From assembly GCF_037893015.1 (NCBI RefSeq), contig NC_133664.1, forward strand, positions 130,299,742 through 130,363,741: 64,000 nt of DNA. Reading direction: 5' to 3'. Below are positions 47,246-58,942 of the stretch, one piece after another. The translations under genes and the position numbers were made by a program. Position 1 is the first letter of the stretch, and the number at the start of each line of letters is the position of its first letter. A model generated the notes under the pieces. That model made no database searches and had not been told where the DNA came from. It saw nothing but the letters and a program-made list of their open reading frames with translations. Origin of the DNA: Macrotis lagotis. Taxonomy: Eukaryota > Chordata > Mammalia > Peramelemorphia > Peramelidae.

Positions 47246-48661
47246 TTAGTTTCCAATTAATTTTTACTTTATCTTTTCATGTCCCTGTATTACATGTAAT
47301 TTTTGTTACTTCATAACCTGAAAAGTATGCATTCATGATTTGTAACTTTTTGCATTTGATTATAAGGTTTCCATGCACTAGTACATGGTCAATTTTGGTA
47401 GTCTGTCATATCTTAGTTTTCTAAGATTGTATTCACCTTCTTAACTTCCCTCTTGTTTATTTTGTGGATAGATTTATCTAGTTCTGAGAGAGGGAGGTTT
47501 AAGTCCCCCATTATTAAAGTTTTGTTGTCTATGTCTTCTTGTAATTCATTAAATTTCTCCTCTAAGAATTTAGATGCTATACCACTAGGTTCAGATACGC
47601 TTCATTGCCTATGATGTCTTTTAAGAAGATGTAGTTTCCATCCTTATTTTTTTATTGAGTTTTTTTTTTTGTTTTTGCTTTGTCTGAGATCTGAATAACT
47701 ACCCCTTATTTTTTTGCTTCGGCTGAAGCATAATATATTTTGCACCAGCCTTTTCCCTTTATCCTATGTGTATCTCTCTGCTTTACATGTATTTATTGTA
47801 AACAATATATTGTAGGATTCTGTTTTTTAGTCCATTTTACTATCCACTTCATTTTATGGGAGAGTTTCACAGCACTGTATGCCCTTATCAGATAGAGTGC
47901 TAAGTTCTATGAGCAAGACAAAATTAAAGTAGGTCAAAGGCAATGTGAGACAGAGTAAACATCCCAGCTTTTCACCTGGACTATTTGTGCATGAACTATG
48001 GCAGAGTATTCTGGGCTTGTATTGGTCTGATCAGTCACAGTTGGATGCCCTATTTTGTATCAAATATAGTGATGTCATTTTAGTCTGCTTCAATAAAAGG
48101 ACAAGCACCAACCATAAGTATATCCTTGAAGTTCAATATTGTCAACTATATTCAACCCTTTAAGTATCCTAGGAGAAATACAATTCTCAAGAGTTACAAG
48201 TGTTATCTTCTCTTGTAGGGTTGTATACAATTTAATTTTCTTGACTAATTTTTGTTTTGTTTTTTGTTTTTTTCTCCCCGTTCCATTTACCTTTTTGTGC
48301 ATTTCTTGAGTCTTGTATGTGAAGATTGAATTCTCTGTTCAGTTCCGGTCTTTTTTATCAGAAAATTTTTGGAAGTCCTCTATTTGGTAGAACATCCATC
48401 TTTTCCCCTGACAGAATATGCTGAATTTTGCAGAGTAGTAAATTCTTGATTGTAATCCAAGATCCTTTGCCCTCCAAAATATCCTATTCCAAGCCCTCTG
48501 AGCCTTCAAGGTTGAGGTTGATAAGTCTTATATAAATCTGATTGTGTTTTCCTTTGTATTTAAATTGCTTTCTTGTGGCTGCTTGCAGTACTTTCTCCTT
48601 TATTTGAGAATTCTGGAATTTGGCTATGATAATCTTTGGAGATTTTATCCTGGGGTCACTT

Positions 48662-48812
48662 TCTTTTCTTTTTTTGCAAAGCAATGGGATAAAGTGACTG
48701 GTCCAAGGTGACACAGCTAGGTAATTAAGTTTCTGAGGCCAGATTTGAACTCAGATCTTACTGATTCCAGAGATGGTACTCTACCCACTACACCATCTAG
48801 CTGTCCCTGTGT
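48662..48812 (-). mobile_element. short SINE in L1, antisense, older
   Basis: TTGCAAAGCAATGGGATAAAG to CTACACCATCTAGCTGTCCC. More diverged than the neighbouring copy. Confidence 0.88.
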
Positions 48813-48814
48813 AT

Positions 48815-48970
48815 TTTTTTTTTTAGGGTTTTACAAGGCAATGGGGCTAAGTGGCTTGCCCAAGGCCACACAGCTAGGTAATTATTAAGTGTCTGAGGCT
48901 GGATTTGAACTCAGGTACTCCTGACTCCAGGGCCGGTGCTCTATCCACTGTGCCACCTAGCAGCTGCATC
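48815..48970 (-). mobile_element. short SINE in L1, antisense, younger
   Basis: GGGTTTTACAAGGCAATGG to CTGTGCCACCTAGCAGCTGC, head to tail with the older copy. A poly-C run (48976-48991) follows. Confidence 0.92.
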
Positions 48971-48975
48971 CCTCG

Positions 48976-48991
48976 CCCCCCCCCCCCCCCC
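48976..48991. repeat. poly-C run (16)
   Basis: Uninterrupted C run directly behind a SINE head. Confidence 0.95.
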
Positions 48992-50202
48992 ATGTATTCT
49001 TTCAATGACTATTTTGTCTTCTTGATCTAGGAGATTTGGACAGTTTCCCCTGATAATTTCCTGAAAAAATATTTTCCAGGCTCTATTTTTAATCTAGACT
49101 TTCCAGTAACTCAGTAATTTGTAATTATTTCTCCTGGATCTATTTTCCAGTTCATTTGCTTTTCCTAAAAGGTACTTTATGTTTTCTTCATTTTTTTCAG
49201 CCTTTTTACTTAATTTGGTGGAATCTTGGTGTCTCATAAGTTCATTGTTTCTATTTGTCCAATTTTAATTTTTAGACTTTTATTTTCTTCAGTTAGCTTC
49301 TGTGTTTCCTTTTCTATGGGCTGCATTCCCTTCTTATTCAGTTGATTTGAATTTTAGATGAGTTACATTCTTTTTACAGTTGGTCAATTTTATGTTTTGA
49401 AAAGATACACTTTTTTCCAGCTGGTTATTTTTGCTTTCAAAGCAGTTGATTTTGGGGGATCAATTTTTCATAATTTTCTGCATGGCTTTCATTTTTTTTT
49501 TACATTTTTCTTCTTCCTCTTTCATTTAGTTTTTAAATTCCTTTTTTAAGCTCTTCTATGAGGTTTGGGTTTGAGTCCAATTCATAGACTCCTTTGAGAC
49601 TTCCCACGGAGGTAATTTTTCACTGCTTTCTTTTTCTGAGGTGGCATTTATCTATCTGTATATTAGTTTTCTATGATGGACACTCTTAGTTTTTTTGCTC
49701 ATTTTGATTGTTTGAGTTCTACTCCTTCGGTATAGGAAGTATAGACTCAAGCCTTTTGTGTTGGGACTGGGGTCTGATCCCTGGCTTATCACAGGTCAAG
49801 ATTGCCTTTGCAAAAGTTTGTTTCCTCCTTTATGTCAGGTTCTGTTTATGCAGAGGATTGTTCTCAACGCAGTCCTGTCTTTTGCCTCAGTGTTCAGACA
49901 ATTTTGGGGAATTAGAATCTTCTCTGCTGGCTTGTTATCTAATTGCTGGGACCTGTGCTGTTTTCTAGCTTCTGGGACTTGAACTTCGTTGTGGCTAAAA
50001 GCTTCCCATTGACTTTCTTAGTCTCCCTCCTAGCTAGTTTTACTCCCCCCCCCCTTTCCCCTGAATAGAGAGACCTTCAGGATTTTTTTTGGTGGTATCT
50101 GTAGCTTTAATGACTGTGTAGAGGCTTCATTTAACATTGTATAGGGAAAAGCTCTGGGAGCATCCTAGCTTCAAGCAGCCATCTTGGTTCCACCCTGGAT
50201 GT

Positions 50203-50893
50203 CCTCTCATTTCTTTTCTTAATTTTTTCCTCTATCACTTTTATTTGATTTTTACTTTTTTTACTTCTTTAACTCTTCTAGGAATTCTTGCTGGGCTTAT
50301 GTCTAATCTGCATTTTTTCTTTGAGGCTTTACATGTAGATATTTTTTAAACCATTGTCATCTTCTGAGTTTGTATCTAGAGGTTCCCTGTCACCATAGTA
50401 GCTTTTCATGGTCAGGTTCTGTTTCTGTTTTTTCCCCTTATTTTTCTAGCCTACTTATTGACTTTGGATTTTATGTTAAAGTTAAGTTACACTCACTTCT
50501 GGCAGGTGAAGATGACAAATCTAATTTTTTTTTGTCCTTATGCTGCTTTCACAGTTCAGTCTGGAGGGCCTTTAAGTTTTTAGGATTTCCATCATGATAG
50601 GGAGAGTCTTGTTTCTCTTCCTCCTGTTCTGCAGCTGCCTTAAATAGGAGGGTGCTTGAACCTTGTACCTGTGAGTGCTTCTGTCTTCCCTAAAACTATG
50701 ACCTGGAACTGGGTACTGAGCAACAGAGCCACTAGGTGACACCCATTCCAGGGGACCTCAGGATTTCTTTCTGCCCAGTGATCAGTCCTCTGAATATCAA
50801 GGGAACTTAACACAGCTATTGAAGGCTTTTATTTGCTCTTGTGTTGTATTCCTGACCAGCCCCCATTCCAGGATCCTTCTGTTTATCATCCTA
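50203..50893 (-). mobile_element. L1 5' fragment (ORF1 start and 5' UTR), antisense
   Basis: CACCATAGTAGCTTTTCATGG near 50390 parallels GCCATAGTAACTTTCTATGG near 42783 in the other antisense L1. Text left of it resembles the start of ORF1. It abuts the 5' end of the L1 at 44596-50202, which may have inserted into it. Confidence 0.65.
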
Positions 50894-51158
50894 AGCTCAC
50901 CCATGGCCAGGCCATGGACAGGTTCCAGTACAGTAGGGGACCAGGGGAGGAAGCCAAGTAGGATAGTGCAGCCTTGGCCTTGGGGCTCTTCCAGAACCCA
51001 TTCAGAATGGAACTCCTAGTTAGAAGCAAAGACTATGGCTACACAGCAATATTGTTTTTATTCAGGATTGTGGTCAATTCCATTGATGGCAAATTCTGAA
51101 TAAGACCTCTTCTGTTAGAAAGGAACTTGCATAATAGTCACATTTCCTCAGTGCCAAT
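50894..51158. repeat. 265-bp direct repeat, copy 1
   Basis: Identical to 55355-55619 at 264 of 265 positions; the only change seen is C at 50919 versus T at 55380. It starts AGCTCACCCATGGCC and ends CTCAGTGCCAAT. Flanks differ. The left part may be L1 5' UTR. Confidence 0.97.
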
Positions 51159-52125
51159 AACTAATTTTTTCTTGACTTTTCCACTCAAAATTTGGTTAGA
51201 TGTGTTTTTTTAGGCATTGTGGAATGCTACAACAAAGTTGCTAAAAGCTCACTGTACTGTTGACTTATTTGCATCTTTTTTATATTGAATTTTATTTAAT
51301 TTCTTTTTAAAGTCAGCACTTTCCCACCCTCCAATTGGTTTTATATTGATTATATTTTGCTGCTTTATTCTTGCAAACTCTCCCTCACTCCTATATGCTC
51401 GCTCTGTCTCAAATTCTTTGAATTCTTTCAGCACCTTTCTTTTCTTGTGTCTTTTTTCCCCTTCAAGAAAATTTCCTGTTTGTTTTCTTCATAATTTTCT
51501 TCATGAGTCTCCCATCCTAGGCTATTTCTACATCTTATTTTCATATTCATGAACTCTACCCACCCTTAATTGCTTATTTCTTCTCTCTATTCATCATGGG
51601 AAAAAGTTCCTGAAAAATGGTGTTCAAGCTTCTTATATTCATTTTCTAAATTGCTGCCTTTGGAGGTATTAATGTGTCTTTCTTTTTTTCCTGATACACT
51701 CTCTTAAAGATAGCTATTTATAAAGGTAAAAGTGTTAGCTAGAAATATTTCTGTGTTAATATTAACTCTGTTTCCCAATTTTTGAGACCCAGTTCTACTT
51801 CTTTTTCATGATAACAAAGTGAGAATTGAATAAATAATTTGTCATATGATCATTTAATTTACTAGCTTCTTTTATTATAACCCTAGTATCCTCTCTCTGA
51901 CTCTCTTTCCTGTTGCTTATGAGGATTCACTGTTATTAGGAATTCAGGCATCTACTGTCCTGATGTCAGATGCTGGGAACATAAAACCTTTTCTAAAGGG
52001 TTCTCCTAATGTGTAAATTATGCTCAGACAAAAACCCATTATAAAGTTCTGAATCTTAATGCAGACATAGATTCCCTCTTCTATGGAAATGTTCCTTCTT
52101 GTCTGCCCATAAATCCATAAAAATA
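51159..52125. other. AASS: intron 13 stretch, nothing recognised
   Basis: No exon or clear repeat. Confidence 0.5.
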
Positions 52126-52129
52126 AGCA

Positions 52130-52432
52130 TTTATTAAGCCAGACACTATGTTCCAGGCAGTATGTTAAGAGCAGTGCCTGCTAAAGTATTAAGCATTTTA
52201 CAAATATCTTTATTTGGTCCTCACAACAGCCCTGGGAGGTAGGTACCATTATTATCTTATTTGAGTGAAATTATCATTTGAGAAAAGTATTATTATTTCA
52301 GTTGAGGAAACTGAGGCAGAGAGGATTAAATGACTTGTCATGGGTCACAGAGCTAGAAAATGTCTATGCCTGGATTTGAACTTGAAGTCTTCTAATCTTA
52401 GACTTAATACCCTATCCACTGCACCACCTAAA
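52130..52432 (-). mobile_element. MIR-type SINE, antisense, duplicated or composite
   Basis: CCTCACAACAGCCCTGGGAGG and GGAAACTGAGGCAGAGAGG are clear antisense MIR; the end CCACTGCACCACCTA has the marsupial SINE head wording, so this is the longer MIR-derived form. Confidence 0.75.
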
Positions 52433-52919
52433 GGTTTGAGGGAACCTGGGTTGTCCCTAGCTCAGTTGTCTCTAGACTTCAGGTGTGACATGTTCTTGCT
52501 AATAAAGTTGTTTGTGCATTTCACATGGACAAGTCATCCTTGGGAACATGCAGTATTCTCCCTGCATTATGGACAGCTCCCAATTGACTTTTAGATCACC
52601 TGAGATTTTAATCCTTTGGAAATTGGCATCCTATGATTTCTAGCTATTTGAAGGGTGGTGGTGTTCCTTTAATAAAATTGGACCATTTTTTCCTTTCTTT
52701 TTTTTGTTCTCTCTCAATATCCTGAAGTGTGAATAGGCAAAGAAACTGGACATTTCTTAGAGGGGAATTCCAAAGGGTGGTTCTTTGTTATGGCCTTTCA
52801 GTGGCATTTGCTTCTTTTTTAAGCCTCATATGTTTAGAAGAAAACAGAAACATTAACTCTCTGTTTTGGAAATTTGGCTTTCATACATTTATAATACTTC
52901 TTTCTGAAAGCTAGAGTTA
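52433..52919. other. AASS: intron 13 stretch, nothing recognised
   Basis: No recognised feature. Confidence 0.5.
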
Positions 52920-52924
52920 ATATA

Positions 52925-53137
52925 GGGGCATGCACATGCACACGCACATGCACATCCATGCAAATGAGTACAGTGTATAAATGTATACACACATTTCCAC
53001 ATAAGTATTGAACACACATTTTTACATATGCTTATCACATTTGCACACACACATGGTTACACATGCACACTTGTGTCCACATCTCTACCACATCTCTAGT
53101 ATCTGACCTCAGAACAGTAGATGATTTAATTCCTAAT

Positions 53138-53176
<39 letters not shown>

Positions 53177-54300
53177 TACTGTGGTCATAGGAAAAGAGAT
53201 TGGTAATTAAAATAATTAAATGAGAAATTATTTATTAAATACTCATTACCATGATTTAAAAAATTGTGATAACTGGGTTTCACAAAATGGGCCACATAGT
53301 GAATGCTACCACACAAAAATTTTTCTAGCTAACACTTTTGCCCTTATGAATAACTATTTTTAAGAGGAAAGAACTTCAGAAAAAAAGAAACAAACATACA
53401 TACATGCAATATATGTAAACATACACACAGAGAGCCACATACATACACATGTATCAATATATGCACTAAATATATGTGTGAGCATGGAAAATACATTGGT
53501 GTATATATGATATTACAGTGGTATATGCACATTCCTGTAGAAACTATGTTCATACACACAGGAATACATGTGCACACAGGGACTATGTGTACTCATACAT
53601 GTGTCCAAATGCTTTAAATAGGCATACACTGCCATACACACTGTGCATATAAGATACAATACATATATGAACCTGCCTGTAGAAACATTATGTTTATGCG
53701 CACCTATGTGTGCATATATATTCACAGAGACACATGCAAACACATATGCATTAAATACATATACCTACATACAATACACATGTGCACTTGTGGGTACCAA
53801 AATACATCTATGTGAAGAGATACACACATGTGTTCATATGCATGTATATGTTTTTATTTGCAGATACATGTGAAAAATATTCCTATATGCATTGAATAGA
53901 TACACTTGCATGCAGGTGTGCTGTGTGTGTGTATGTGAATATCACCTTACATTATGCAATGCTTATAAGACATCATTTGGACACATATACACATATATTT
54001 GCATATGTGTGCACACAAAGAGATACTCATATATACATACAGTGTATCCTTAAATGCATTATATATATATATCCATGCATGTACTATGGATCACAAAATA
54101 GATGCATGCATGTTTGTAGAAACAGCATGTGTGTGCTGTGCAGTACATACACACATGCATGAACAGCACATGCTTGTATTGCCATCTATATAAAATGTAT
54201 GTACATAAATGTTCATGTATATACATGTGTGCTTTGTTCATTTGTACAATACACATCATGTAAATATATTCAGACACATTTATATGCATAGACATGCATG
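52925..54300. repeat. 1.4-kb degenerate CACATA/TGTATG alternating purine-pyrimidine region
   Basis: Rich in CACATGCA, ACATATGCA, TACATGTG and the like with no fixed period, interrupted by a (GA)n run at 53143-53173 and an ordinary patch around 53175-53390. It gives many false Cys/Tyr/His-rich ORFs on both strands. Confidence 0.85.
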
Positions 54301-54344
54301 TATCACTTTAAATGTGGTGTCTGAAATATTTCTCACCTAGACAG

Positions 54345-54590
54345 TGCAGGGGATAGAGTGCAAGGGAATACTTGGAGTCAAGAAGACCTACATTCAAATC
54401 CTGTCTTAGCAATATAATTACTATGTGACCCTGGGCAAGTTCAGTTAACCCATTTCCCTGTCAATTCATCTGTAAAAAGGAAAGAATAATAACACCTATC
54501 TCACAGGGTTGTTGTAAGGACTTGGTGATTTAACATTTGTAAAACCTTAAAGTGCCATATAAATATAAGTTTATTATTATTGCAATTATC
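54345..54590 (+). mobile_element. MIR SINE, sense
   Basis: GGGGATAGAGTGCAAGGGAAT, TGTGACCCTGGGCAAGTTC and CTCACAGGGTTGTTGTAAGG, a nearly complete copy. Confidence 0.8.
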
Positions 54591-54689
54591 ATTTCTATTA
54601 TTGAAAACTCTTAAGTCATTATTACTAATAGTAATGAATAATTAGTGCTGGTGTGAATGGATAAATGAATGAGTGAATGAATGAATGAA

Positions 54690-54800
54690 AAGGCATTTGT
54701 TAAGCACTTACTGTTTACCAAAAACTATGTCTAATGCTGGGAACATAGAAAGAAAAATAGAATCCCTATCTTCTATTTGAAGGAAACCACACATAATAGA
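54690..54800 (-). mobile_element. L2 LINE 3' end, antisense
   Basis: GGCATTTGTTAAGCACTTAC then CTAATGCTGGGAACATAG, the reverse of an L2 tail, after a (GAAT)n patch. Confidence 0.55.
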
Positions 54801-54889
54801 AAGTTCAGCTTCAGGGTAGATAGAAATGCCCAGTAGTTAGTGGTGGGGCAGATGCCCAGGTCCATTGATCTTTTAAGTTAAAATTATAA

Positions 54890-55145
54890 ATAGGTAATAA
54901 TAATAGTAGTAGCTAATTAATATGCCACTTATTATGTGACAGGTGTTAAAAACCTTACAATTATAACTTAATTGTTCCTCACAACAACTCTGGGAGGTAG
55001 GAGATATCATTAGGCCCCATTTTACATATAAGGAAGCTGAGGTAGAACAAACAGAGGATTTACCCAGGGTTTCTGAGGTGGGGTTTAGAACTGAGATCTT
55101 CCTGATTCCAAGCCCAACACTATCTGCTGTCCCATTTAGCTGAGT
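54890..55145 (-). mobile_element. MIR SINE, antisense
   Basis: CTCACAACAACTCTGGGAGG, CCATTTTACATATAAGGAAGC and ATCTTCCTGATTCCAAGC. Confidence 0.8.
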
Positions 55146-55354
55146 AATTAGTTCTTGTTCATGCATACATATGACCGACAGAATATAGAGCAGAGGAGAA
55201 GTCTGGAGGATCCTAGGAAGCAATGGCAGGATACAAGAGGACCTTGCAGCTCTCTCTCTTAGTAGAAGGGGTAGATGCTGCCTCATCCAAATTCTGGGCC
55301 AAGTGAAGCCACTGGGTCAAAGAGGGAAGGAAAAAGATCTCCTTCAGCGATGGT

Positions 55355-55619
55355 AGCTCACCCATGGCCAGGCCATGGATAGGTTCCAGTACAGTAGGGG
55401 ACCAGGGGAGGAAGCCAAGTAGGATAGTGCAGCCTTGGCCTTGGGGCTCTTCCAGAACCCATTCAGAATGGAACTCCTAGTTAGAAGCAAAGACTATGGC
55501 TACACAGCAATATTGTTTTTATTCAGGATTGTGGTCAATTCCATTGATGGCAAATTCTGAATAAGACCTCTTCTGTTAGAAAGGAACTTGCATAATAGTC
55601 ACATTTCCTCAGTGCCAAT
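55355..55619. repeat. 265-bp direct repeat, copy 2
   Basis: Second copy of 50894-51158, same orientation, 4461 bp downstream. Its left flank (TTCAGCGATGGT) and right flank (GTTAGGATTC) are unrelated to those of copy 1. Confidence 0.97.
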
Positions 55620-55872
55620 GTTAGGATTCAAAACTATTAAGATTAATTTTTAAAAAAGGATTTTTTTTGTTGGTACAATGATTTGGTTTTTTAAGTAGGT
55701 TCTATTCCCATGGTTATCTTTATTAACTTAGTTTTTAACCACAAATGGTTTAATCTAAAGCACCATGCTCTCAGGAGATAGACATGCTAAAACTAGTTTT
55801 CTTCTCTGCCTATGTGAATGGACTCTTTACAAGGCTGGGTTATAAAATCTAGTACAGACTATAGCTTAGATT

Positions 55873-56597
55873 GGTGTTCCTGTGAGTTTGGTTCCAGACT
55901 ACCACAATAAAGTGAATATCTCAATAAACAAGTCACATGCACATAACTTATGTTCACACGCTATATTGAAGTCTATGAAGTGTGCAAATAACTTTATGTC
56001 TAAGTACATGCCTTTATTAAGAAAGATGTTACTGCTAAAATGCTAACTATTGACTGTGCCTTCAGTGAGTTGCATACTTTTTTTTTTTTGCTGGTAGAGG
56101 GTCTTAACCTTGATGTGACATTGATGGCTGCTGAATGATCAAGGTAGTGGCTGCTGAAGGTTGGGGGTGGTTGTGGTCATTTCTTAAAATATGAGCATAA
56201 TGGAGTTCATCATATTAACTCACCCTTCCTTTTATTTGAACATGTAGAGGCTGTTGCAGATTTATTAACTGCCCTTGTTTCAAAATGGATGTCTGTCAAA
56301 GAATAGAAAGACTGGAGGAGAGGGAAAGTCAGGAGAGGAGAAATCAGAACACACAATTTAGCAATTAAGTTCACCATCTTAACCATAAGTATGGTTCTGA
56401 ACAATTACAATAATAACATCAAATATTACTGATCATAGATCACTATAATATATACAATAATATTGAAAAAAAAACTTCCCACATACTGTTGGGAAAATGG
56501 CACCGATAGACTTGCTTAATGCAATATTGCCCAAGGCTTCAATCTGTGAAAAATGCAATATCTATGAAGTGCAATAAAAAGAGCTCTACCTGAAATA
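55873..56597 (-). mobile_element. internally deleted Tigger-type DNA transposon, antisense
   Basis: Both ends are recognisable: GAGTTTGGTTCCAGACTACC with CAATAAAGTGAATATC at the left, and TATCTATGAAGTGCAATAAA ending CTACCTG at the right, plus GGCTGCTGAAGGTTGGGGG from the end of the transposase region. About 725 bp instead of over 2 kb, so it is a non-autonomous derivative of a Tigger1-like element. Confidence 0.82.
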
Positions 56598-56754
56598 ATT
56601 ATCATCTTGATTGTAGCCTGATATCAGACCCAGTCTTGGGTCTTGAAGTCTGGCTGAACCATTATGACTCCAGCTGTATGACCTTCATCCAAGATGCTTA
56701 ATCTGTGTTAAATGCAATCATTAAACTTGTATAAGCTGTATCCACTGCTAGGAA

Positions 56755-56960
56755 GTATGGAGGATAGAGTCCTGGGCCTGAAATCAGAAAGATCTGAATT
56801 CAATTATGTCCTGAGATAGACTAGTTGTATGACTATGGCTGAGTCAGTTTCCTCATCTACAGGTATGGGGATAATAATAATATTTAATTATAGAGTGATT
56901 AACAGTAGTTCCTGGACAAAGTAAGTGCTATATATTAGCTATTATCATCACAGTTGTAGT
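56755..56960 (+). mobile_element. MIR SINE, sense
   Basis: GAGTCCTGGGCCTGAAATCAG and GTCAGTTTCCTCATCTACAG. Confidence 0.7.
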
Positions 56961-57704
56961 AGTAATAATATTTGTTTTATTTAATGGGGCTTTTATGAAA
57001 ATCAAATGCACTTATATGTATATATGTATACACATGCACATATTCATATATATGTATATAAACATATATAAAACATTAGTTGTTATCATCAGTGGATGTT
57101 ATTACCACTATATAATTATAACTTGTTATTATCACTGAATATTATTACCATTGTGATGACCTGACACTTGGTGTTACATAATAAGGCATGTTATTTGTGT
57201 GATATTTGTGGGTTCATGCTGTTCTTTCACCAAGATCAGGGGAACAAAAATTCCCACTACATAGTATTCTCTTCTATGAGCTATGCTCACCATCTCTGAT
57301 TGTAATGCCTTCTAATCTAATCTTATTTAATGTGGTCAGATTTTTTTGAAGCAGCATGTCCTAGGCATAAACATTTATACTGAAACAAGTCTTCTTGGCT
57401 TTGATTGTTAACATTTTTCCATCTTCTTTATGTGACAGAATCTTGATATTAGTCTATGGAATAAATTCTGAAAGACATACTTAATAGATAGCAAGAACTA
57501 GTAATAGAACAATCTTTACTTGAAATTGCATTTTGATGTTTAAAATATTTCTAATGCTGAAGTCTCAACTTGAAAATTGTGGATATTTCTATTTTTATGC
57601 GGGGGAAAATCTTCAAAGTATTAGGTGGCTACCTTATTAAACTAAATCTGTGTTCCTATGATGATATTGTTGGTAGCTCTCTTACTAGAGAGTTATATAG
57701 TTAT
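56961..57704. other. AASS: intron 13 stretch, nothing recognised
   Basis: AT-rich; only a short TATATG patch near 57015-57075 was noted. Confidence 0.5.
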
Positions 57705-57985
57705 CCAGGACAGTTAGGTGGCACAGTGGCTAGAGCACTGACCTTGGAGTCCAGAGGATAGGAGTTCGAATCCAGGCTCAGACAGCTAACACTTGCTAGC
57801 TGTGTCTTAATCCTAATTGCCTCACATCCAGGACTATCTCCAGTCGTCCTGACTCATATCTGACCACTGGATCCAGATGACCCTGGAGGAGAAAGTGAGA
57901 CTGGTGACTTAGCATAGCACCCCCTCATTTAAATTCAATTCATATGCTTGTCATGGCCCTCTTTGAGAATGAAGGACAAAAAAAC
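57705..57985 (+). mobile_element. marsupial SINE, long form, sense
   Basis: AGGACAGTTAGGTGGCACAG to TTGAGAATGAAGGACAAAAA. This is the intact reference for the long form: it reads CACTTGCTAGCTGTGTC where the copy at 2762 carries the exon 1 patch. Confidence 0.9.
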
Positions 57986-58045
57986 ATCTATTATATAGTT
58001 ATGGCTTCTGCAACATGGTTTCAAGCAGGTTAGCATAAGAAATTT

Positions 58046-58196
58046 TTTTTTTAGGTTTTTGCAAGGCAAACAGGGTTAAGTGGCTTGCCCAAGGCCACAC
58101 AGCTAGGTAATTATTAAGTGTCTGAGGCTGGATTTGAATCTATGTACTCCTGACTCCAGGGCCATAGCTTTATCCACTACGCCACCTAGCCGCCCC
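58046..58196 (-). mobile_element. short SINE, antisense, perfect TSD
   Basis: TAGCATAAGAAATTT is perfect on both sides (58031-58045 and 58197-58211). CpG sites are still present (CTACGCCACCTAGCCGCC). Confidence 0.95.
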
Positions 58197-58437
58197 TAGC
58201 ATAAGAAATTTAATAGGAATCTTTATAGAGTTTTGTAGAAGCTGCAGACAACATGTTGAAAGCCAGCAGACAATATACAAAAAGTTTAAAAACTTAGAAA
58301 TGAATGAAATGTGTGTATAGTGCTGTAATATCAACTCAAATTAAAAAAAAAAGGTACTGCAAATATCCCATAGAAGGAAGAAATTCAAATTTCTTCTCTG
58401 ATTTAAAAAAAAATTTATATATATTTTTCTATATAAA

Positions 58438-58449
58438 CCCCCCCCCCCC
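58438..58449. repeat. poly-C run (12)
   Basis: Uninterrupted C run ending in a G. Confidence 0.9.
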
Positions 58450-58529
58450 GAAATTTGGAAGGGATAACTCTACTTGAACCTAGAGTTTTCTATAGTTAGC
58501 TAAGGGGTATATTTGGTAGGCAGAGTTCT

Positions 58530-58680
58530 GGACTATTGTGTGATCCAGAGCAAATCACTTCTCCCTCTAGTTCCATTTCCTCATCAGTAAATTGGAGATA
58601 ACAATAAGATACCTATCTTGCAGGGTTATTATGAAGATAAAATGTCTTGATATGTATAAAGTGCCATTTAAGGACTAATG
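58530..58680 (+). mobile_element. MIR SINE fragment, sense
   Basis: GATCCAGAGCAAATCACTTC then ATCTTGCAGGGTTATTATGAAG. Confidence 0.7.
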
Positions 58681-58790
58681 GTATTCTGAAGCACTAGAAA
58701 TGGGAGAGTTGGCTAGTATTTAATTACCTATTAACTTGATCTGTGGGTTTTCCTTTGATAAGCAAAAGGTTATTCAAAGAATTCATACTG

Positions 58791-58942
58791 GGGCAGCTAG
58801 GTAGTTCAGTGGATAGAGCACCAGCCCTGGAGTCAGGTGGACCTGAGCTCAAATCCAGCCTCAGCCACTTACTAATTACCTCACTGTGTGACTTTGGGGG
58901 AGTAACTTAACCCCATTGACTTGCCAAAAAATAAATTCACAC
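58791..58942 (+). mobile_element. short SINE, sense
   Basis: GGGGCAGCTAGGTAGTTCAG to CCCATTGACTTGCCAAAAAA. Confidence 0.92.

Larger units (their letters stand above)
44596..50202 (-). mobile_element. near full-length L1 LINE, antisense, dead, with SINE insertions
   Basis: The right end carries CAGCCATCTTGGTTCCACC, the reverse of a typical L1 5' UTR start. Going left come ORF1 C-terminal text (PKIIIAKFQNSQIKEKVLQA near 48500-48700), ORF2, and the 3' region at 44600-45000 (ACCAATCCTTCCACAACC, CTTTGACCATTTATCAATTG). Frames are broken throughout. SINEs lie at 45070, 47084, 48662 and 48815. Confidence 0.85.

Noticed and set aside
53344..54295. Several Cys/His/Tyr-rich short ORFs on both strands
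   Set aside because: They are translations of alternating CACATA/TGTATG DNA.
50894..55619. The 265-bp direct repeats as LTRs of an endogenous retrovirus or LTR retrotransposon
   Set aside because: They do not begin with TG or end with CA, no primer-binding site or polypurine tract was seen beside them, no target duplication was found, and the interval holds MIRs and microsatellites rather than gag/pol frames.
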